From Lysinibacillus agricola (GTDB lineage: Bacteria > Bacillota > Bacilli > Bacillales_A > Planococcaceae), in the NCBI RefSeq assembly GCF_016638705.1, contig NZ_CP067341.1, positions 1 to 64,000 of the forward strand: a stretch of DNA of 64,000 nt, written 5' to 3'. Positions 1 through 15,988 of the stretch are shown here, one piece after another. The translations under genes and the position numbers were made by a program. The notes under the pieces were generated by a model, which saw nothing but the letters and a program-made list of their open reading frames with translations, made no database searches and had not been told where the DNA came from. Each line of letters begins with the position of its first letter. Position 1 is the stretch's first letter.

Positions 1-1350
1 TTGGAACATTTAGAAGAACTATGGAATAATGTCCTGGCTCAGGTTGAACAAAAAATTTCTAAACCAAGCTTCGAAACGTGGCTAAAGTCTACTAAACTAC
101 TTTCCTACAATGGAAGTGGTTCTACTGTGACAATTGCTGCGCCAAATTCGTTTGCTCGAGACTGGCTTGAAAATCATTATATTCATTTGATTACAGGTAT
201 ATTAACGGAGCTTACAGGCGAAGACTTGCTTATTAAGTTTGTTGTTCAAAAAAACCAGGATTCGGACGATTTCGATCTGCCGGCGCCGATTATCCAAGCA
301 AAAAATAACGAACACCATGATATTTCACCAGGAATGTTAAACCCGAAGTATACTTTTGATACGTTTGTTATTGGCTCTGGTAACCGCTTTGCACATGCTG
401 CCTCGCTAGCTGTCGCAGAAGCGCCTGCGAAGGCTTATAACCCATTTTTTATCTATGGGGGAGTAGGGCTTGGCAAAACACACTTAATGCATGCGATTGG
501 TCATTATGTACTGGAACATAATCCAAATGCAAAGGTTGTATATTTATCATCTGAAAAATTTACAAATGAATTTATTAACTCAATTCGAGATAATAAGGCA
601 CTCGATTTTCGCAATAAATACCGCAATGTAGATGTACTGCTAATTGATGATATTCAATTTCTAGCTGGAAAAGAATCAACTCAGGAAGAATTTTTCCACA
701 CTTTTAATACATTGCATGAAGAATCGAAACAAATTGTTATATCCAGTGATCGTCCTCCTAAGGAAATTCCGACATTGGAAGATCGTTTGCGTTCTCGATT
801 CGAATGGGGACTAATTACAGATATTGCGCCTCCTGATTTGGAAACTCGTATTGCCATTCTCCGAAAAAAGGCAAAAGCTGATGGTCTAGAAGTGCCAAAT
901 GAAGTTATGCTCTATATTGCGAACCAGATTGACTCCAATATTCGGGAGCTTGAAGGTGCGCTTATTCGCGTCGTTGCCTATTCATCCCTTGTTAACAAGG
1001 ATATTAATGCGACTTTGGCTGCTGAAGCATTAAAGGATATTATTCCTAATTCGAAGCCGCGAACTGTCACTATATTAGACATTCAAAATGCAGTAGGAGA
1101 GCATTTTAACATTCGTTTAGAGGATTTTGTCGCGAAAAAACGAACAAAGTTAATTGCCTTTCCACGTCAAGTCGCGATGTTTTTATCCCGCGAATTAACA
1201 GATTTTTCGCTGCCGAAAATTGGCGAAGAATTTGGTGGACGTGACCATACTACTGTTATACATGCTCACGAGAAAATATCTTCTATGTTGAAAAATGACG
1301 TTCAGCTACAGCAAGATATTAAACAAATTCGAAGCATGCTAGGGAAATAA
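1..1350 (+). CDS. dnaA: Chromosomal replication initiator DnaA
   Basis: DnaA is an AAA+ ATPase that binds DnaA boxes at oriC, opens the duplex and loads the replicative helicase. The 449-residue protein is full length. It shows a Walker A motif (GGVGLGKTH), a Walker B/sensor stretch ([14 protein letters not shown]), and the C-terminal DNA-binding signature [14 protein letters not shown]. The start is TTG at the first base of the window, so its ribosome binding site and promoter cannot be seen. The origin follows immediately downstream and then dnaN, the classical Firmicute arrangement. Family assignment is certain. Autoregulation through DnaA boxes is known for the family but the upstream region lies outside the window. 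Confidence 0.98.
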   Translation: MEHLEELWNNVLAQVEQKISKPSFETWLKSTKLLSYNGSGSTVTIAAPNSFARDWLENHYIHLITGILTELTGEDLLIKFVVQKNQDSDDFDLPAPIIQAKNNEHHDISPGMLNPKYTFDTFVIGSGNRFAHAASLAVAEAPAKAYNPFFIYGGVGLGKTHLMHAIGHYVLEHNPNAKVVYLSSEKFTNEFINSIRDNKALDFRNKYRNVDVLLIDDIQFLAGKESTQEEFFHTFNTLHEESKQIVISSDRPPKEIPTLEDRLRSRFEWGLITDIAPPDLETRIAILRKKAKADGLEVPNEVMLYIANQIDSNIRELEGALIRVVAYSSLVNKDINATLAAEALKDIIPNSKPRTVTILDIQNAVGEHFNIRLEDFVAKKRTKLIAFPRQVAMFLSRELTDFSLPKIGEEFGGRDHTTVIHAHEKISSMLKNDVQLQQDIKQIRSMLGK

Positions 1351-1519
1351 TACTGTGGACAACTCAATCGTTTAAACACAAACTTATACACAGTCTATCT
1401 ACATGTGGATAGACTGATTTTATTCACTTAAACATACTTATCCACAAATCCACAGGGCCTATTACTATATCTTTTTTATTTTATATAAATAAATAATATA
1501 AATATGTGAGGGAAAACGA
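1351..1519. other. oriC: Chromosomal origin (oriC), dnaA-dnaN intergenic region
   Basis: DnaA-box-like 9-mers are visible: TGTGGACAA at 1354-1362, TTATACACA at 1384-1392, TGTGGATAG at 1404-1412, TTATCCACA (consensus) at 1438-1446 and AAATCCACA at 1446-1454. A short G/C run and a CTATTACTA stretch (1459-1467) follow. This matches the spaced-trinucleotide 'DnaA-trio' layout known from B. subtilis incC. Next to it is an almost pure A/T tract (about 1468-1502) suited to be the unwinding element. The ribosome binding site of dnaN (GAGGGAAAA) closes the region. The boxes are seen directly; the unwinding role is by analogy. Confidence 0.9.
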
Positions 1520-2656
1520 ATGAAATTTGATATTTTACGTGACCGTTTATTAGAGGGTTTAAATGATGTCATGAAAGCCGTAAGTTCTAAAACAACTATT
1601 CCAATTTTAACGGGAATTAAAATTGATGTTACAGATGAGGGTATTCGCTTAACAGGTAGTGACGCTGATATTACAATTCAAACATTTATTCCTGTTGAAG
1701 AAGATGGTCAACAAATAATTCATATTACAGAAACAGGATCAATTGTTGTACAAGCTCGTATGTTTAATGAAATTGTACGTAAGTTACCAACAAATGAGGT
1801 TGAAATTCAAGTAACACCTGGTTTCCAAACTCATATCCGTTCAGGTAAATCTGAATTCCACTTAATTGGCTCAGACGCTACTGAATATCCGTTATTACCT
1901 GAATTAACAGAGGATCAAAAATTTACTATTCCTGCAGACCTATTAAAGTCAATTATCCGTGAAACAGTATTCGCTGTTGCCACTTCAGAAAGTAGACCGG
2001 TGTTGACAGGTGTAAACTGGCAGATAAAAAATGAAACATTAATCTGTGTTGCAACAGATAGCCACCGTTTGGCAAGACGTAAAGTTCAACTGGAAAATTT
2101 ACCTGAGGTTGAACATAGTGTTGTAATTCCTGGTAAAAGTTTAAATGAGTTAAATAAAGTTTTAGAGGATTCAACAAATCTTGTACAAATTGTGATTACA
2201 AGCCAGCAAGTATTATTTAAAACTGGAGAAGTATTATTCTTCTCTCGTTTACTTGAAGGTAATTACCCAGATACATCACGTTTAATTCCAGAAGAATATC
2301 AAACAAATTTAACGATTAATGGTAAATCATTATTACAAGCAATCGATCGTGCATCTCTTGTTGCTCGTGGAGATCGTAATAATGTTGTACGTTTCGAGAT
2401 TTTAGATAATCAAGCTGTCGAAGTTTCTTCTAATTCTCCAGAAATCGGTAAGGTTCAAGAGGAAATCCCTGTTGAGTCATTAGAAGGGGAGAACTTAAAA
2501 ATTTCTTTCAGTGCGAAATACATGATGGAAGCATTAAAAGCAATAGATGGCCAAGATGTAGTTATTCAATTCACAGGAGCAATGAGACCGTTTATTTTAC
2601 GCTCTGTTCATGATGATGCTATTTTACAGTTGATTTTACCTGTACGTACTTATTAA
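1520..2656 (+). CDS. dnaN: DNA polymerase III beta subunit (sliding clamp)
   Basis: This is the ring-shaped processivity clamp that tethers PolC/DnaE to DNA and recruits many repair and replication-control partners. The 378 residues match the usual length, and the protein ends in the typical clamp C-terminus (…LILPVRTY). It starts at an ATG preceded by GAGGGAAAA. It lies directly downstream of oriC and is followed by a hairpin with a T run, so it may be transcribed partly separately from yaaA-recF. YabA (62.5 kb in this window) is known in B. subtilis to bridge DnaA and DnaN, so both partners of that control are encoded here. Confidence 0.98.
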   Translation: MKFDILRDRLLEGLNDVMKAVSSKTTIPILTGIKIDVTDEGIRLTGSDADITIQTFIPVEEDGQQIIHITETGSIVVQARMFNEIVRKLPTNEVEIQVTPGFQTHIRSGKSEFHLIGSDATEYPLLPELTEDQKFTIPADLLKSIIRETVFAVATSESRPVLTGVNWQIKNETLICVATDSHRLARRKVQLENLPEVEHSVVIPGKSLNELNKVLEDSTNLVQIVITSQQVLFKTGEVLFFSRLLEGNYPDTSRLIPEEYQTNLTINGKSLLQAIDRASLVARGDRNNVVRFEILDNQAVEVSSNSPEIGKVQEEIPVESLEGENLKISFSAKYMMEALKAIDGQDVVIQFTGAMRPFILRSVHDDAILQLILPVRTY

Positions 2657-2728
2657 AATTTAAACTATTTGTGTTGGAGAGAATAAAACTCCATAATTTC
2701 AAGCTTTAATTGCTTTGAAAAACGTTCT

Positions 2729-2758
2729 GATAGTCGCTGATTGCGGCTATCTTTTTTT
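2729..2758 (+). terminator. Intrinsic terminator after dnaN
   Basis: Inverted repeat GATAGTCGC / GCGGCTATC with a 5-base loop, followed by seven T residues. It sits between dnaN and yaaA. Confidence 0.8.
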
Positions 2759-2823
2759 ACTTATGGGGAATTTTTAGGTATGATAGAGAGATAGACAATC
2801 TGTATTTGGAGGGGAACACAGCT

Positions 2824-3048
2824 ATGAAGGACATTGAAATTGATGTAGAGTTTGTCACATTAGGACAGCTTTTAAAAATGACTGATGCTATTAGCTCTGG
2901 TGGCATGGCAAAGTGGTTTTTACACGAAAATGATGTATATGTAAATGGAGAAGTGGATGATCGCCGCGGTCGTAAATTGCGTGACGGTGACATTGTAAAT
3001 ATTCCTGGATGTGGTCGATTTCGTATCGTTGGAACCACTGGACAGTAA
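2824..3048 (+). CDS. yaaA: S4-domain RNA-binding protein YaaA
   Basis: A small S4-like RNA-binding protein always found between dnaN and recF in Firmicutes. In B. subtilis it is linked to late 50S ribosome assembly. The S4 core is visible in LGQLLKMTDAISSGGMAKWF and in VNGEVDDRRGRKLRDGD. I place the start at ATG 2824 (74 residues) because GGAGGGG (2808-2814) sits at normal distance. The upstream TTG at 2806 overlaps that Shine-Dalgarno sequence and is unlikely. It ends 3 bases before recF, so the two are probably translationally linked. Confidence 0.92.
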   Translation: MKDIEIDVEFVTLGQLLKMTDAISSGGMAKWFLHENDVYVNGEVDDRRGRKLRDGDIVNIPGCGRFRIVGTTGQ

Positions 3049-3051
3049 ATT

Positions 3052-4167
3052 ATGCATATAGAGCATTTAGAACTTACAAATTACCGTAACTATGATGCCT
3101 TAGCTTTAAATTTCTCTCCAAAAATCAATGTTTTCATTGGTGAAAATGCACAAGGGAAAACAAATGTTATGGAATCTATTTACGTATTGGCAATGGCTAA
3201 ATCCCATCGAACGACGAACGATAAAGAATTAATACGTTGGGATTCAGACTATGGTAAAATAGAAGGGGCCGTTCAAAAAAGGCATGGTATTTTACCGATT
3301 GAGCTTACGGTTACGAAAAAAGGCAAAAAAGGTAAGATAAATCATATAGAGCAAAGTCGTCTTAGTCATTATATTGGCCAAATGAATGTCGTGATGTTTG
3401 CCCCTGAAGATTTAAATGTTGTAAAGGGGAGTCCGCAAATACGACGACGTTTTATAGATATGGAGATTGGGCAAATTTCGCCTGTCTATTTACATGATTT
3501 ATTAACCTTTCAAAAAATTTTAAAGCAACGTAATCATTTTTTAAAAATGAATCAAGGCAAAACAATGCCAGATGACGTGATGTACGAGGTTTATAATGAA
3601 CAATATATTCACGCAGCTACCCAAATTATTCGAAAAAGATTTCAATTTATGGATTTATTGCAGGAGTGGGCAGAGCCTATTCACGCAGGTATTTCACAAG
3701 GGAAGGAAACGTTGGTTATTAAATACCGCACTGTAGCTGGTATTGAAAAAGAACATACTTCTAGTGAAATTGAAGGCTTCTTGCATAAAAAGCTAATAGA
3801 AACTAAGGAGCGTGAATTTGATCGTGGTGTTACACTAGTTGGTCCACATCGAGATGATTTGCAGTTTTTAGTAAATGGCTATGATGTTCAGACATACGGC
3901 TCACAAGGACAGCAACGCACAACCGCTCTTTCATTAAAACTTGCCGAAATTGAGTTAATTAAACAAGAAACGAATGAAACACCCATACTACTTTTAGATG
4001 ATGTATTGTCGGAACTCGACGATTATCGCCAATCGCATTTATTAAATACCATTCAAGGTGAAGTTCAAACCTTTGTTACGACTACAAGTGTTGATGGAAT
4101 TCATCATGAAACGATGGAGCATGCAAAGCTGTTTCACGTGAAACAAGGTGCGATTGAAGAAAGTTAG
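3052..4167 (+). CDS. recF: Recombination/repair ATPase RecF
   Basis: RecF is an SMC-like ABC ATPase that binds gapped DNA and helps load RecA through the RecFOR pathway. The 371 residues show a Walker A (GENAQGKTN), an ABC signature ([18 protein letters not shown]) and a Walker B ([13 protein letters not shown]). It starts 3 bases after yaaA, indicating one transcript. RecR, its pathway partner, is encoded at 48.6 kb. Confidence 0.97.
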   Translation: MHIEHLELTNYRNYDALALNFSPKINVFIGENAQGKTNVMESIYVLAMAKSHRTTNDKELIRWDSDYGKIEGAVQKRHGILPIELTVTKKGKKGKINHIEQSRLSHYIGQMNVVMFAPEDLNVVKGSPQIRRRFIDMEIGQISPVYLHDLLTFQKILKQRNHFLKMNQGKTMPDDVMYEVYNEQYIHAATQIIRKRFQFMDLLQEWAEPIHAGISQGKETLVIKYRTVAGIEKEHTSSEIEGFLHKKLIETKEREFDRGVTLVGPHRDDLQFLVNGYDVQTYGSQGQQRTTALSLKLAEIELIKQETNETPILLLDDVLSELDDYRQSHLLNTIQGEVQTFVTTTSVDGIHHETMEHAKLFHVKQGAIEES

Positions 4168-4259
4168 CCCGGGTAGTTTTTTAGATTACAAAAGAATGGT
4201 AATAGTCAGCTCGGTTGACTGTTCATTCATTTACACACAATGATGTTATGAAGGAGTAG

Positions 4260-6194
<1,935 letters not shown>

Positions 6195-6219
6195 TTTTTC
6201 TTGAGAGGAGGTCTACACT

Positions 6220-8712
6220 TTGTCAGAACAAGAACGCTCCGGTGTTAAAGGAGTTAATATAACAGAAGAAATTGAAACATCCTTCCTCGATTATGCGATG
6301 AGTGTAATCGTTTCTCGTGCCTTACCAGATGTACGTGATGGATTAAAACCTGTACATCGTCGTATTTTATATGGCATGCAAGAGCTAGGGAATACAGCAG
6401 ATAAAGCGTACAAAAAATCAGCACGTATTGTTGGGGACGTAATGGGTAAATACCATCCACATGGTGACTCATCCATCTATGATGCAATGGTACGTATGGC
6501 GCAAGATTTTAGCTATCGTTACATGCTTGTCGATGGTCATGGTAACTTTGGATCTGTCGATGGCGATGGAGCTGCAGCGATGCGTTATACAGAATCACGT
6601 ATGTCTCGTATTGCAATGGAGATGCTTCGCGATATCAATAAAGACACAATTGACTATACAGATAACTATGATGGTTCAGAAAAGGAACCTATTGTCCTTC
6701 CAAGTCGCTATCCAAACTTATTAGTAAATGGAGCGGCAGGAATTGCAGTTGGTATGGCGACAAATATTCCACCACATCAACTTGGTGAAACGATAGATGC
6801 AGTAATAGCACTTTCTGAAAATCCTGCCATTACAACGGAAGAATTGATGGAAATCATCCCAGGACCTGATTTCCCAACTGGTGGATTAATTTTAGGCCGT
6901 AGCGGTATTCGTCGTGCCTACGAAACAGGCCGTGGCTCTATCATTATTCGTGCGAAGGTAGAGATTGAACAAAAAGCAAATGGTAAGGAAACAATTCTCA
7001 TTCATGAATTACCATACCAAGTGAATAAAGCTAAGCTTATTGAAAAAATAGCAGAGCTTGTACGCGATAAAAAAATTGATGGTATTACAAACCTACGTGA
7101 TGAATCTGACCGACGCGGTATGCGAGTAGTCATTGAGATCCGCAAAGATGCAAATGCCAACGTAGTTTTAAATAATTTATATAAACAAACAGCAATGCAA
7201 TCGAGCTTCGGTATTAATATGCTGTCATTAGTAAATGGCCAGCCTAAAGTAATGGGCTTAAAAGAAATGCTGTATCATTATTTAGAGCACCAAAAGGTTA
7301 TTATTCGTCGTCGTACGGAATTTGACTTAAGGAAAGCGGAAGACCGTGCACATATTTTAGAGGGCTTACGTATCGCTCTTGATCATATCGACGAAATTAT
7401 TGCTATTATCCGTGGTTCACGTAGTGGTGATGAAGCGAAGCCACAATTAATGGAACGATTCAATTTATCTGAACGTCAAGCGCAAGCAATTTTAGATATG
7501 CGTTTAGTCCGTTTAAGTGGATTAGAGCGTGAAAAAATTGAAGCAGAATATCAAGAACTTCAAATACTAATTGCTGAATTAAAAGCGATTTTGGCAGATG
7601 AAGCTAAAATTGTTGAAATTATTCGTACTGAAATATTAGAGCTGAAAGAACGCTTTAATGATAAACGCCGTACTGAAATAACATCTGGCGGTTTAGAAAT
7701 GATTGAAGACGAGGATTTAATTCCAGTTGAAAATTCAGTCGTAACTTTAACACATAATGGTTATATCAAACGTTTAGCTGCGAATACATATCGCAGTCAA
7801 AAACGTGGTGGTCGTGGCGTACAAGGTATGGGTACAAATGAAGATGATTTTGTTGAGCACCTTATGAATACATCCACACACGATACTATTTTATTTTTCA
7901 CCTCAAAAGGAAAAGTATTTAGAGCAAAAGGTTATGAAATTCCAGAATTCGGGCGTACAGCGAAAGGATTACCGATTGTTAACTTACTCAATATTGAAAA
8001 AGGTGAGAAAGTAACAGCAATGATCCGTGTTGCTTCATTTGATGAAGATGCGTACTTTATCTTCACTACTAAAACTGGTATTACAAAGCGTACACCAGTA
8101 TCTCAATTTGCAAACATCCGTACAAACGGCTTAATAGCTATTAGTTTACGAGAAGATGATGATCTCATTTCTGTTCGTTTAACAGATGGCGATAAGCAAG
8201 TAATAATAGGTACTCGTGATGGAATGCTCGTACGTTTCCAAGAGGATGATATTCGTTCAATGGGCCGTACTGCAGGTGGCGTACGTGGTATTAAATTACG
8301 TGATGATGACGAAGTAGTTGGCATGGAAATCGTTGAACCAGGACAGGAAATTTTAGTTGTTACTGAAAAAGGTTACGGAAAACGTACTTCTGAAGAGGAA
8401 TATCGTTTACAAAGCCGTGGTGGTGTAGGATTAAAGACAATTCAAATCACTGATAAAAACGGTCCAATGGTAGCTGTAAAAACTGTTGATGGTTCTGAAG
8501 ATGTAATGCTTATTACAATTAATGGTATGCTAATCCGTATGGATGTGAATGATATCTCATTAATTGGCCGTAGTACACAGGGAGTTCGTTTAATTCGTTT
8601 AGGGGATGACGAGCTTGTTGCAACTGTAGCAAAGGTTGAAAAAGCAGAAGAAGTAGAAGAAGCAGAAGAAGCAGAAGAAGCTAACGAAGAAAATGATCAA
8701 GTAGAAGAATAA
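6220..8712 (+). CDS. gyrA: DNA gyrase subunit A
   Basis: DNA-cleaving subunit of gyrase; the catalytic tyrosine lies in [12 protein letters not shown]. The quinolone-determining segment reads [17 protein letters not shown]. It has serine and aspartate at the two classical resistance positions, so no resistance-type substitution is apparent. The C-terminal beta-pinwheel carries a GyrA-box-like [13 protein letters not shown]. The last ~25 residues are a low-complexity acidic tail made of repeated E-E-A/V units, encoded by repeated GAAGAAG-type codons. Translation starts at TTG 6220 behind a strong GAGAGGAGGT. A terminator follows. Confidence 0.98.
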   Translation: MSEQERSGVKGVNITEEIETSFLDYAMSVIVSRALPDVRDGLKPVHRRILYGMQELGNTADKAYKKSARIVGDVMGKYHPHGDSSIYDAMVRMAQDFSYRYMLVDGHGNFGSVDGDGAAAMRYTESRMSRIAMEMLRDINKDTIDYTDNYDGSEKEPIVLPSRYPNLLVNGAAGIAVGMATNIPPHQLGETIDAVIALSENPAITTEELMEIIPGPDFPTGGLILGRSGIRRAYETGRGSIIIRAKVEIEQKANGKETILIHELPYQVNKAKLIEKIAELVRDKKIDGITNLRDESDRRGMRVVIEIRKDANANVVLNNLYKQTAMQSSFGINMLSLVNGQPKVMGLKEMLYHYLEHQKVIIRRRTEFDLRKAEDRAHILEGLRIALDHIDEIIAIIRGSRSGDEAKPQLMERFNLSERQAQAILDMRLVRLSGLEREKIEAEYQELQILIAELKAILADEAKIVEIIRTEILELKERFNDKRRTEITSGGLEMIEDEDLIPVENSVVTLTHNGYIKRLAANTYRSQKRGGRGVQGMGTNEDDFVEHLMNTSTHDTILFFTSKGKVFRAKGYEIPEFGRTAKGLPIVNLLNIEKGEKVTAMIRVASFDEDAYFIFTTKTGITKRTPVSQFANIRTNGLIAISLREDDDLISVRLTDGDKQVIIGTRDGMLVRFQEDDIRSMGRTAGGVRGIKLRDDDEVVGMEIVEPGQEILVVTEKGYGKRTSEEEYRLQSRGGVGLKTIQITDKNGPMVAVKTVDGSEDVMLITINGMLIRMDVNDISLIGRSTQGVRLIRLGDDELVATVAKVEKAEEVEEAEEAEEANEENDQVEE

Positions 8713-8718
8713 TAAAAA

Positions 8719-8760
8719 GACCGATGACGACAGCGAATGTTGCCGTTCATCGGTTTTTTT
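8719..8760 (+). terminator. Intrinsic terminator after gyrA
   Basis: Inverted repeat ACCGATGA / TCATCGGT separated by a GC-containing loop, followed by T8. Confidence 0.85.
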
Positions 8761-8861
8761 TAGCGTAAATCATGAAAAATAAGTAATTATTTTGAATTCC
8801 ATGATAAAATGAAATTAACCTTATGTTTAAGCAAGTGAAATAGTGAAGAGGTGTTAATTGC

Positions 8862-9944
8862 GTGGAAACTATACATGTCCCAATTTCAGAGTTGCGTGTG
8901 GGTAAAGTAATTTCAGAAGATATTTTTGCAAATACGCAATATCCAATAATTTTTAAAAACACAATAATTTCCTATGAACATTTACAAGTTTTTTTTGCTT
9001 TTAATATTACAAGAGTCCCAGTTTATAAAGAAGGAATAGAGGCTCAATCTGAGATAAAAGAAACGGAAATAGTTGTTCCACCAGAGGTTATTCCAACTTT
9101 TAAAAGGGTTTATGACAATTCTGTTGAGCAATTCAAAAAGGAATTTAAAAATTGGGAAGCTGGCGCAAAGGTAGATATTGCGAAAGCACGTAAAATAATT
9201 TTGCCATTATTAGAAATGGTTTTAGAAGATCGTACAATAATTTTTGATTTAAATGAGTATTCAAATCCAAAAGACTATTTGTACCATCATTGTGTAGCAA
9301 CAGCATTGATTTCTTCAGTGATTGCGCAAAAATTAGGTTATGATAGAGGAATTACAATTCAAGTTGCAATTGGAGGGTTATTAGCTGATTGTGGGATGGC
9401 AAAAATTCATCCACGTATCCGTGATAAAAAAACGACTTTAACAGAGCAGGAGTTTGATGAAATTTATAAACATCCGATTTATAGCTATAATATGGTCAAA
9501 GATTTAACAATCTTAAAGGATACAATGAAAGAGGCTATTTTCCAGCACCATGAGCGTTTAAATGGTAGTGGCTATCCAAAGGGTGAAAAAATTGCTAATA
9601 TTTCTACTTTCGCTCAAATTATCGCTGTTGCAGATGTATTCCATGCAATGACATGTGAGCGAGTTTATAGAGTAAAGCAATCTTCCTTTAAAGTTATAGA
9701 AATGATTAATGAATCTGAATTTGGAAAATTTGATATTAAAGTAGTTCGTGCACTTATAGATATTGTTGCTGACCTTCCTATAGGTACAATAGTAGAACTA
9801 TCTAATCTGGAACAGGGCGAAGTGATGTTTGTAAATAAATTTGCACCAACTCGTCCGCTAATCAAATTAAGCCACTCAGGAGAGATATTTGATTTAGGTA
9901 AAAATCGTACCTTCTATATTTCACGTATTATAACGAATATATAA
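8862..9944 (+). CDS. HD-GYP-type signalling protein with altered HD doublet
   Basis: A 360-residue cytosolic protein. Residues ~1-100 have no recognised domain. Residues ~135-300 resemble an HD-GYP cyclic-di-GMP phosphodiesterase domain: first histidines H142/H143, H204, then HHERLNGSGYP (229-239) with the GYP motif, and a late D258 (VADVFHAM). The expected HD doublet is replaced: LLADCGMAKI has A175-D176, so the histidine metal ligand is missing. It may therefore bind fewer metals, be inactive, or act as a binding protein. It starts with GTG behind GAGGTG and has its own terminator. B. subtilis has no homologue at this position. Confidence 0.8.
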   Translation: METIHVPISELRVGKVISEDIFANTQYPIIFKNTIISYEHLQVFFAFNITRVPVYKEGIEAQSEIKETEIVVPPEVIPTFKRVYDNSVEQFKKEFKNWEAGAKVDIAKARKIILPLLEMVLEDRTIIFDLNEYSNPKDYLYHHCVATALISSVIAQKLGYDRGITIQVAIGGLLADCGMAKIHPRIRDKKTTLTEQEFDEIYKHPIYSYNMVKDLTILKDTMKEAIFQHHERLNGSGYPKGEKIANISTFAQIIAVADVFHAMTCERVYRVKQSSFKVIEMINESEFGKFDIKVVRALIDIVADLPIGTIVELSNLEQGEVMFVNKFAPTRPLIKLSHSGEIFDLGKNRTFYISRIITNI

Positions 9945-9952
9945 TAGTCGAA

Positions 9953-9985
9953 AGGCAACCCAATAATATATTGGCGGTTGCCTTT
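9953..9985 (+). terminator. Intrinsic terminator after HD-GYP gene
   Basis: GGCAACC and GGTTGCC arms flanking an AT-rich loop, then T6. Confidence 0.85.
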
Positions 9986-10158
9986 TTTCACTTTTATTGC
10001 AATCGGATTTATACGGCGAAAACAAAGCGACAGCAATAAAAAGACTCTAACCTCTAAATATAGCCAGATAAAATACGGGGATTTGATATATCAAAAACCG
10101 ATTAACTAGAGAAAAAATTTCTTTGAAATCATTTCACTTCTTTCAGTAAATGTTTTTT

Positions 10159-10219
10159 GTAGCGAAAGCGAAGCGTCAGCTACAAATGTCTTTTGTACCG
10201 ATAGCGTAGCGACAGGTAC
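10159..10219. repeat. Pair of 25-bp palindromic repeats, 36-bp period
   Basis: Unit 1 (10159-10183) begins GTAGC and ends GCTAC with a core of AAAGCGAAGCGTCA type. Unit 2 (10195-10219) begins GTACC and ends GGTAC with a related core. The outer arms differ between units but remain self-complementary within each unit. The 11-base spacing is the same as in the pairs at 33834 and 45438. Confidence 0.8.
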
Positions 10220-10271
10220 AGAAGTCTCCCACCTCTATAGTAGGTGAGAGGAATGCGCGGGTTTAAGTTGC

Positions 10272-10484
10272 TTTTCAGCGGGTGTCCAAACATCCAATGA
10301 AATAGAGGAACTCGCGCTAAGAACTTCATATGCTGTGAAAACGCCTGATTGGTAACATCATGTTGCTGGCGCTTCGCTTTCGCACAGAAAACATTTGTTG
10401 GCCTAAAGCTTCCATCGGATGAAAGGAGTTCTTTGTGCAAACACAAAGCCGAATCCGGACGCAATTATGCCGAGGCCTAATTGA
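10272..10484. repeat. Composite intergenic repeat, copy 1
   Basis: It begins with a head containing TCAGCGGGTGTCCAAACATC, shared with the copy at 49432. It contains a partial 25-bp unit (about 10363-10387) and ends in the 44-bp repeat (10441-10484). Head and tail match the 49432-49630 copy while the middle has diverged. In this copy the final palindrome is imperfect (GGCCTAATTG instead of GGCATAATTG). Confidence 0.7.
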
Positions 10485-10574
10485 TTCAAGGTTAAGCTAA
10501 ATCCGCTAAACATAGTGATGTAGAAGGAGAATAATAGTTTATATAAAATAGTGAAATATTTTTTTGAGAAAGTG

Positions 10575-10603
10575 TTGACATAGTTTTAGATTCTTGATAT
10601 TAT
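10575..10603 (+). promoter_or_regulatory. rRNA operon 1 promoter
   Basis: TTGACA (10575-10580), a 17-base spacer, and TATTAT (10598-10603). The leader downstream carries the same GAACCTTGAAAACTGAACAA sequence as the other two operons. Confidence 0.85.
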
Positions 10604-10775
10604 TAGTGAGTCGCCAAGAGGTGATGCTTAAAATAAAGTAATGAACCTTGAAAACTGAACAAGCAAAACGTAATCAATAAAGTTTCCAGTAGCTAACCTT
10701 GAGTTGGTGAACGAAACAAAATTTTGGACATCAAACATGATGCCAGCAAAACAATTTGAGCTAATCAAATTTCTT

Positions 10776-12337
<1,562 letters not shown>

Positions 12338-12421
12338 TTTCGGAATACAAACCTAGGGTTTGTAAGATTACGTTTTGCGTTCAGTTTTGAAGGTTTATGA
12401 ATAATTATAAAACTTCTAAGA

Positions 12422-12498
<77 letters not shown>

Positions 12499-12510
12499 TA
12501 TATACCTCTT

Positions 12511-12586
12511 GGGGCCTTAGCTCAGCTGGGAGAGCGCCTGCCTTGCACGCAGGAGGTCAGCGGTTCGATCCCGCTAGGCTCCACCA
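12511..12586 (+). tRNA. tRNA-Ala (TGC)
   Basis: Acceptor GGGGCCT / AGGCTCC (one G-U pair), anticodon loop CTTGCAC giving TGC, T loop GGTTCGATCCC, and encoded ACCA. It follows tRNA-Ile by 12 bases. Operons 2 and 3 in this window lack both spacer tRNAs. Confidence 0.97.
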
Positions 12587-12676
12587 ATTATTGTTCTTTG
12601 AAAACTGGATAAAACGACATTGAAATTGTAACAAACACATTTATTTTTTTAAGTTTTTTTATAGGCTTAATAACTT

Positions 12677-15619
<2,943 letters not shown>

Positions 15620-15683
15620 AATGTTTGAAACATTCAATGCACCGTTTATCCAGTTTTGAAAGAATAATTTCTTTCATTAAGGA

Positions 15684-15796
15684 TTTCAAGATACGAGTAG
15701 TTCGAGGAAACAATGGAGAGAGGGAAGGAGCGTACTCAAGTACGTGACTGACTGAACGACAGAAGCTGACAAAGAAATACGATGTATATTGAAAGC
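15684..15796 (+). repeat. rRNA-spacer hairpin element, full copy 1 (23S-5S spacer, operon 1)
   Basis: A 113-bp unit bounded by TTTCAAGATACG at the left and CGATGTATATTGAAAGC at the right; the ends are inverted repeats. The centre carries a small hairpin CGTAC-TCAA-GTACG. Related full-length units occur at 19842, 23003 and 55037, always in rRNA operons. Between copies the outer stem changes from ATAC/GTAT to ACAC/GTGT, a compensatory change. Confidence 0.8.
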
Positions 15797-15805
15797 CGAC
15801 AATAG

Positions 15806-15921
15806 TCTAGTGATGATGGCAAAGAGGTCACACCCGTTCCCATACCGAACACGGAAGTTAAGCTCTTTAGCGCCGATGGTAGTTGGGGGCTTCCCCCTGT
15901 GAGAGTAGGACGTCGCTAGGC
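15806..15921 (+). rRNA. rrf: 5S ribosomal RNA, operon 1
   Basis: 116 bases containing the conserved GAGGTCACACCCGTTCCCAT and AACACGGAAGTTAAGCTC segments. It is identical in layout to the other two copies. Confidence 0.95.
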
Positions 15922-15927
15922 AATGAA

Positions 15928-15957
15928 GACAGTCAGCTGTGTGCTGGCTGTTTTTTT
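15928..15957 (+). terminator. rRNA operon 1 terminator
   Basis: Stem ACAGTCAGC / GCTGGCTGT with a 5-base loop and T7. The same hairpin closes operon 2 but not operon 3. Confidence 0.9.
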
Positions 15958-15988
15958 ATGTTCGCCTGGCATGCGTATGAACTATAGG

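Larger units (their letters stand above)
9989..10574. other. Gene-free region packed with repeats, upstream of rRNA operon 1
   Basis: No convincing gene in about 590 bases. It holds a pair of 25-bp palindromic units (10159-10219), a composite repeat (10272-10484) that ends in a copy of the 44-bp repeat, and then an A/T-rich stretch leading into the rRNA promoter. The open frame on the minus strand here is built from repeat sequence and is not a likely gene. Confidence 0.75.

Noticed and set aside
10180..10464. Minus-strand open frame of 94 codons upstream of operon 1
   Set aside because: It is composed of the repeat families listed and has no start signals.
10159..10484. CRISPR array
   Set aside because: Repeats occur in pairs with a similar short 11-base spacer and palindromic units; there is no series of unique spacers and no cas gene.
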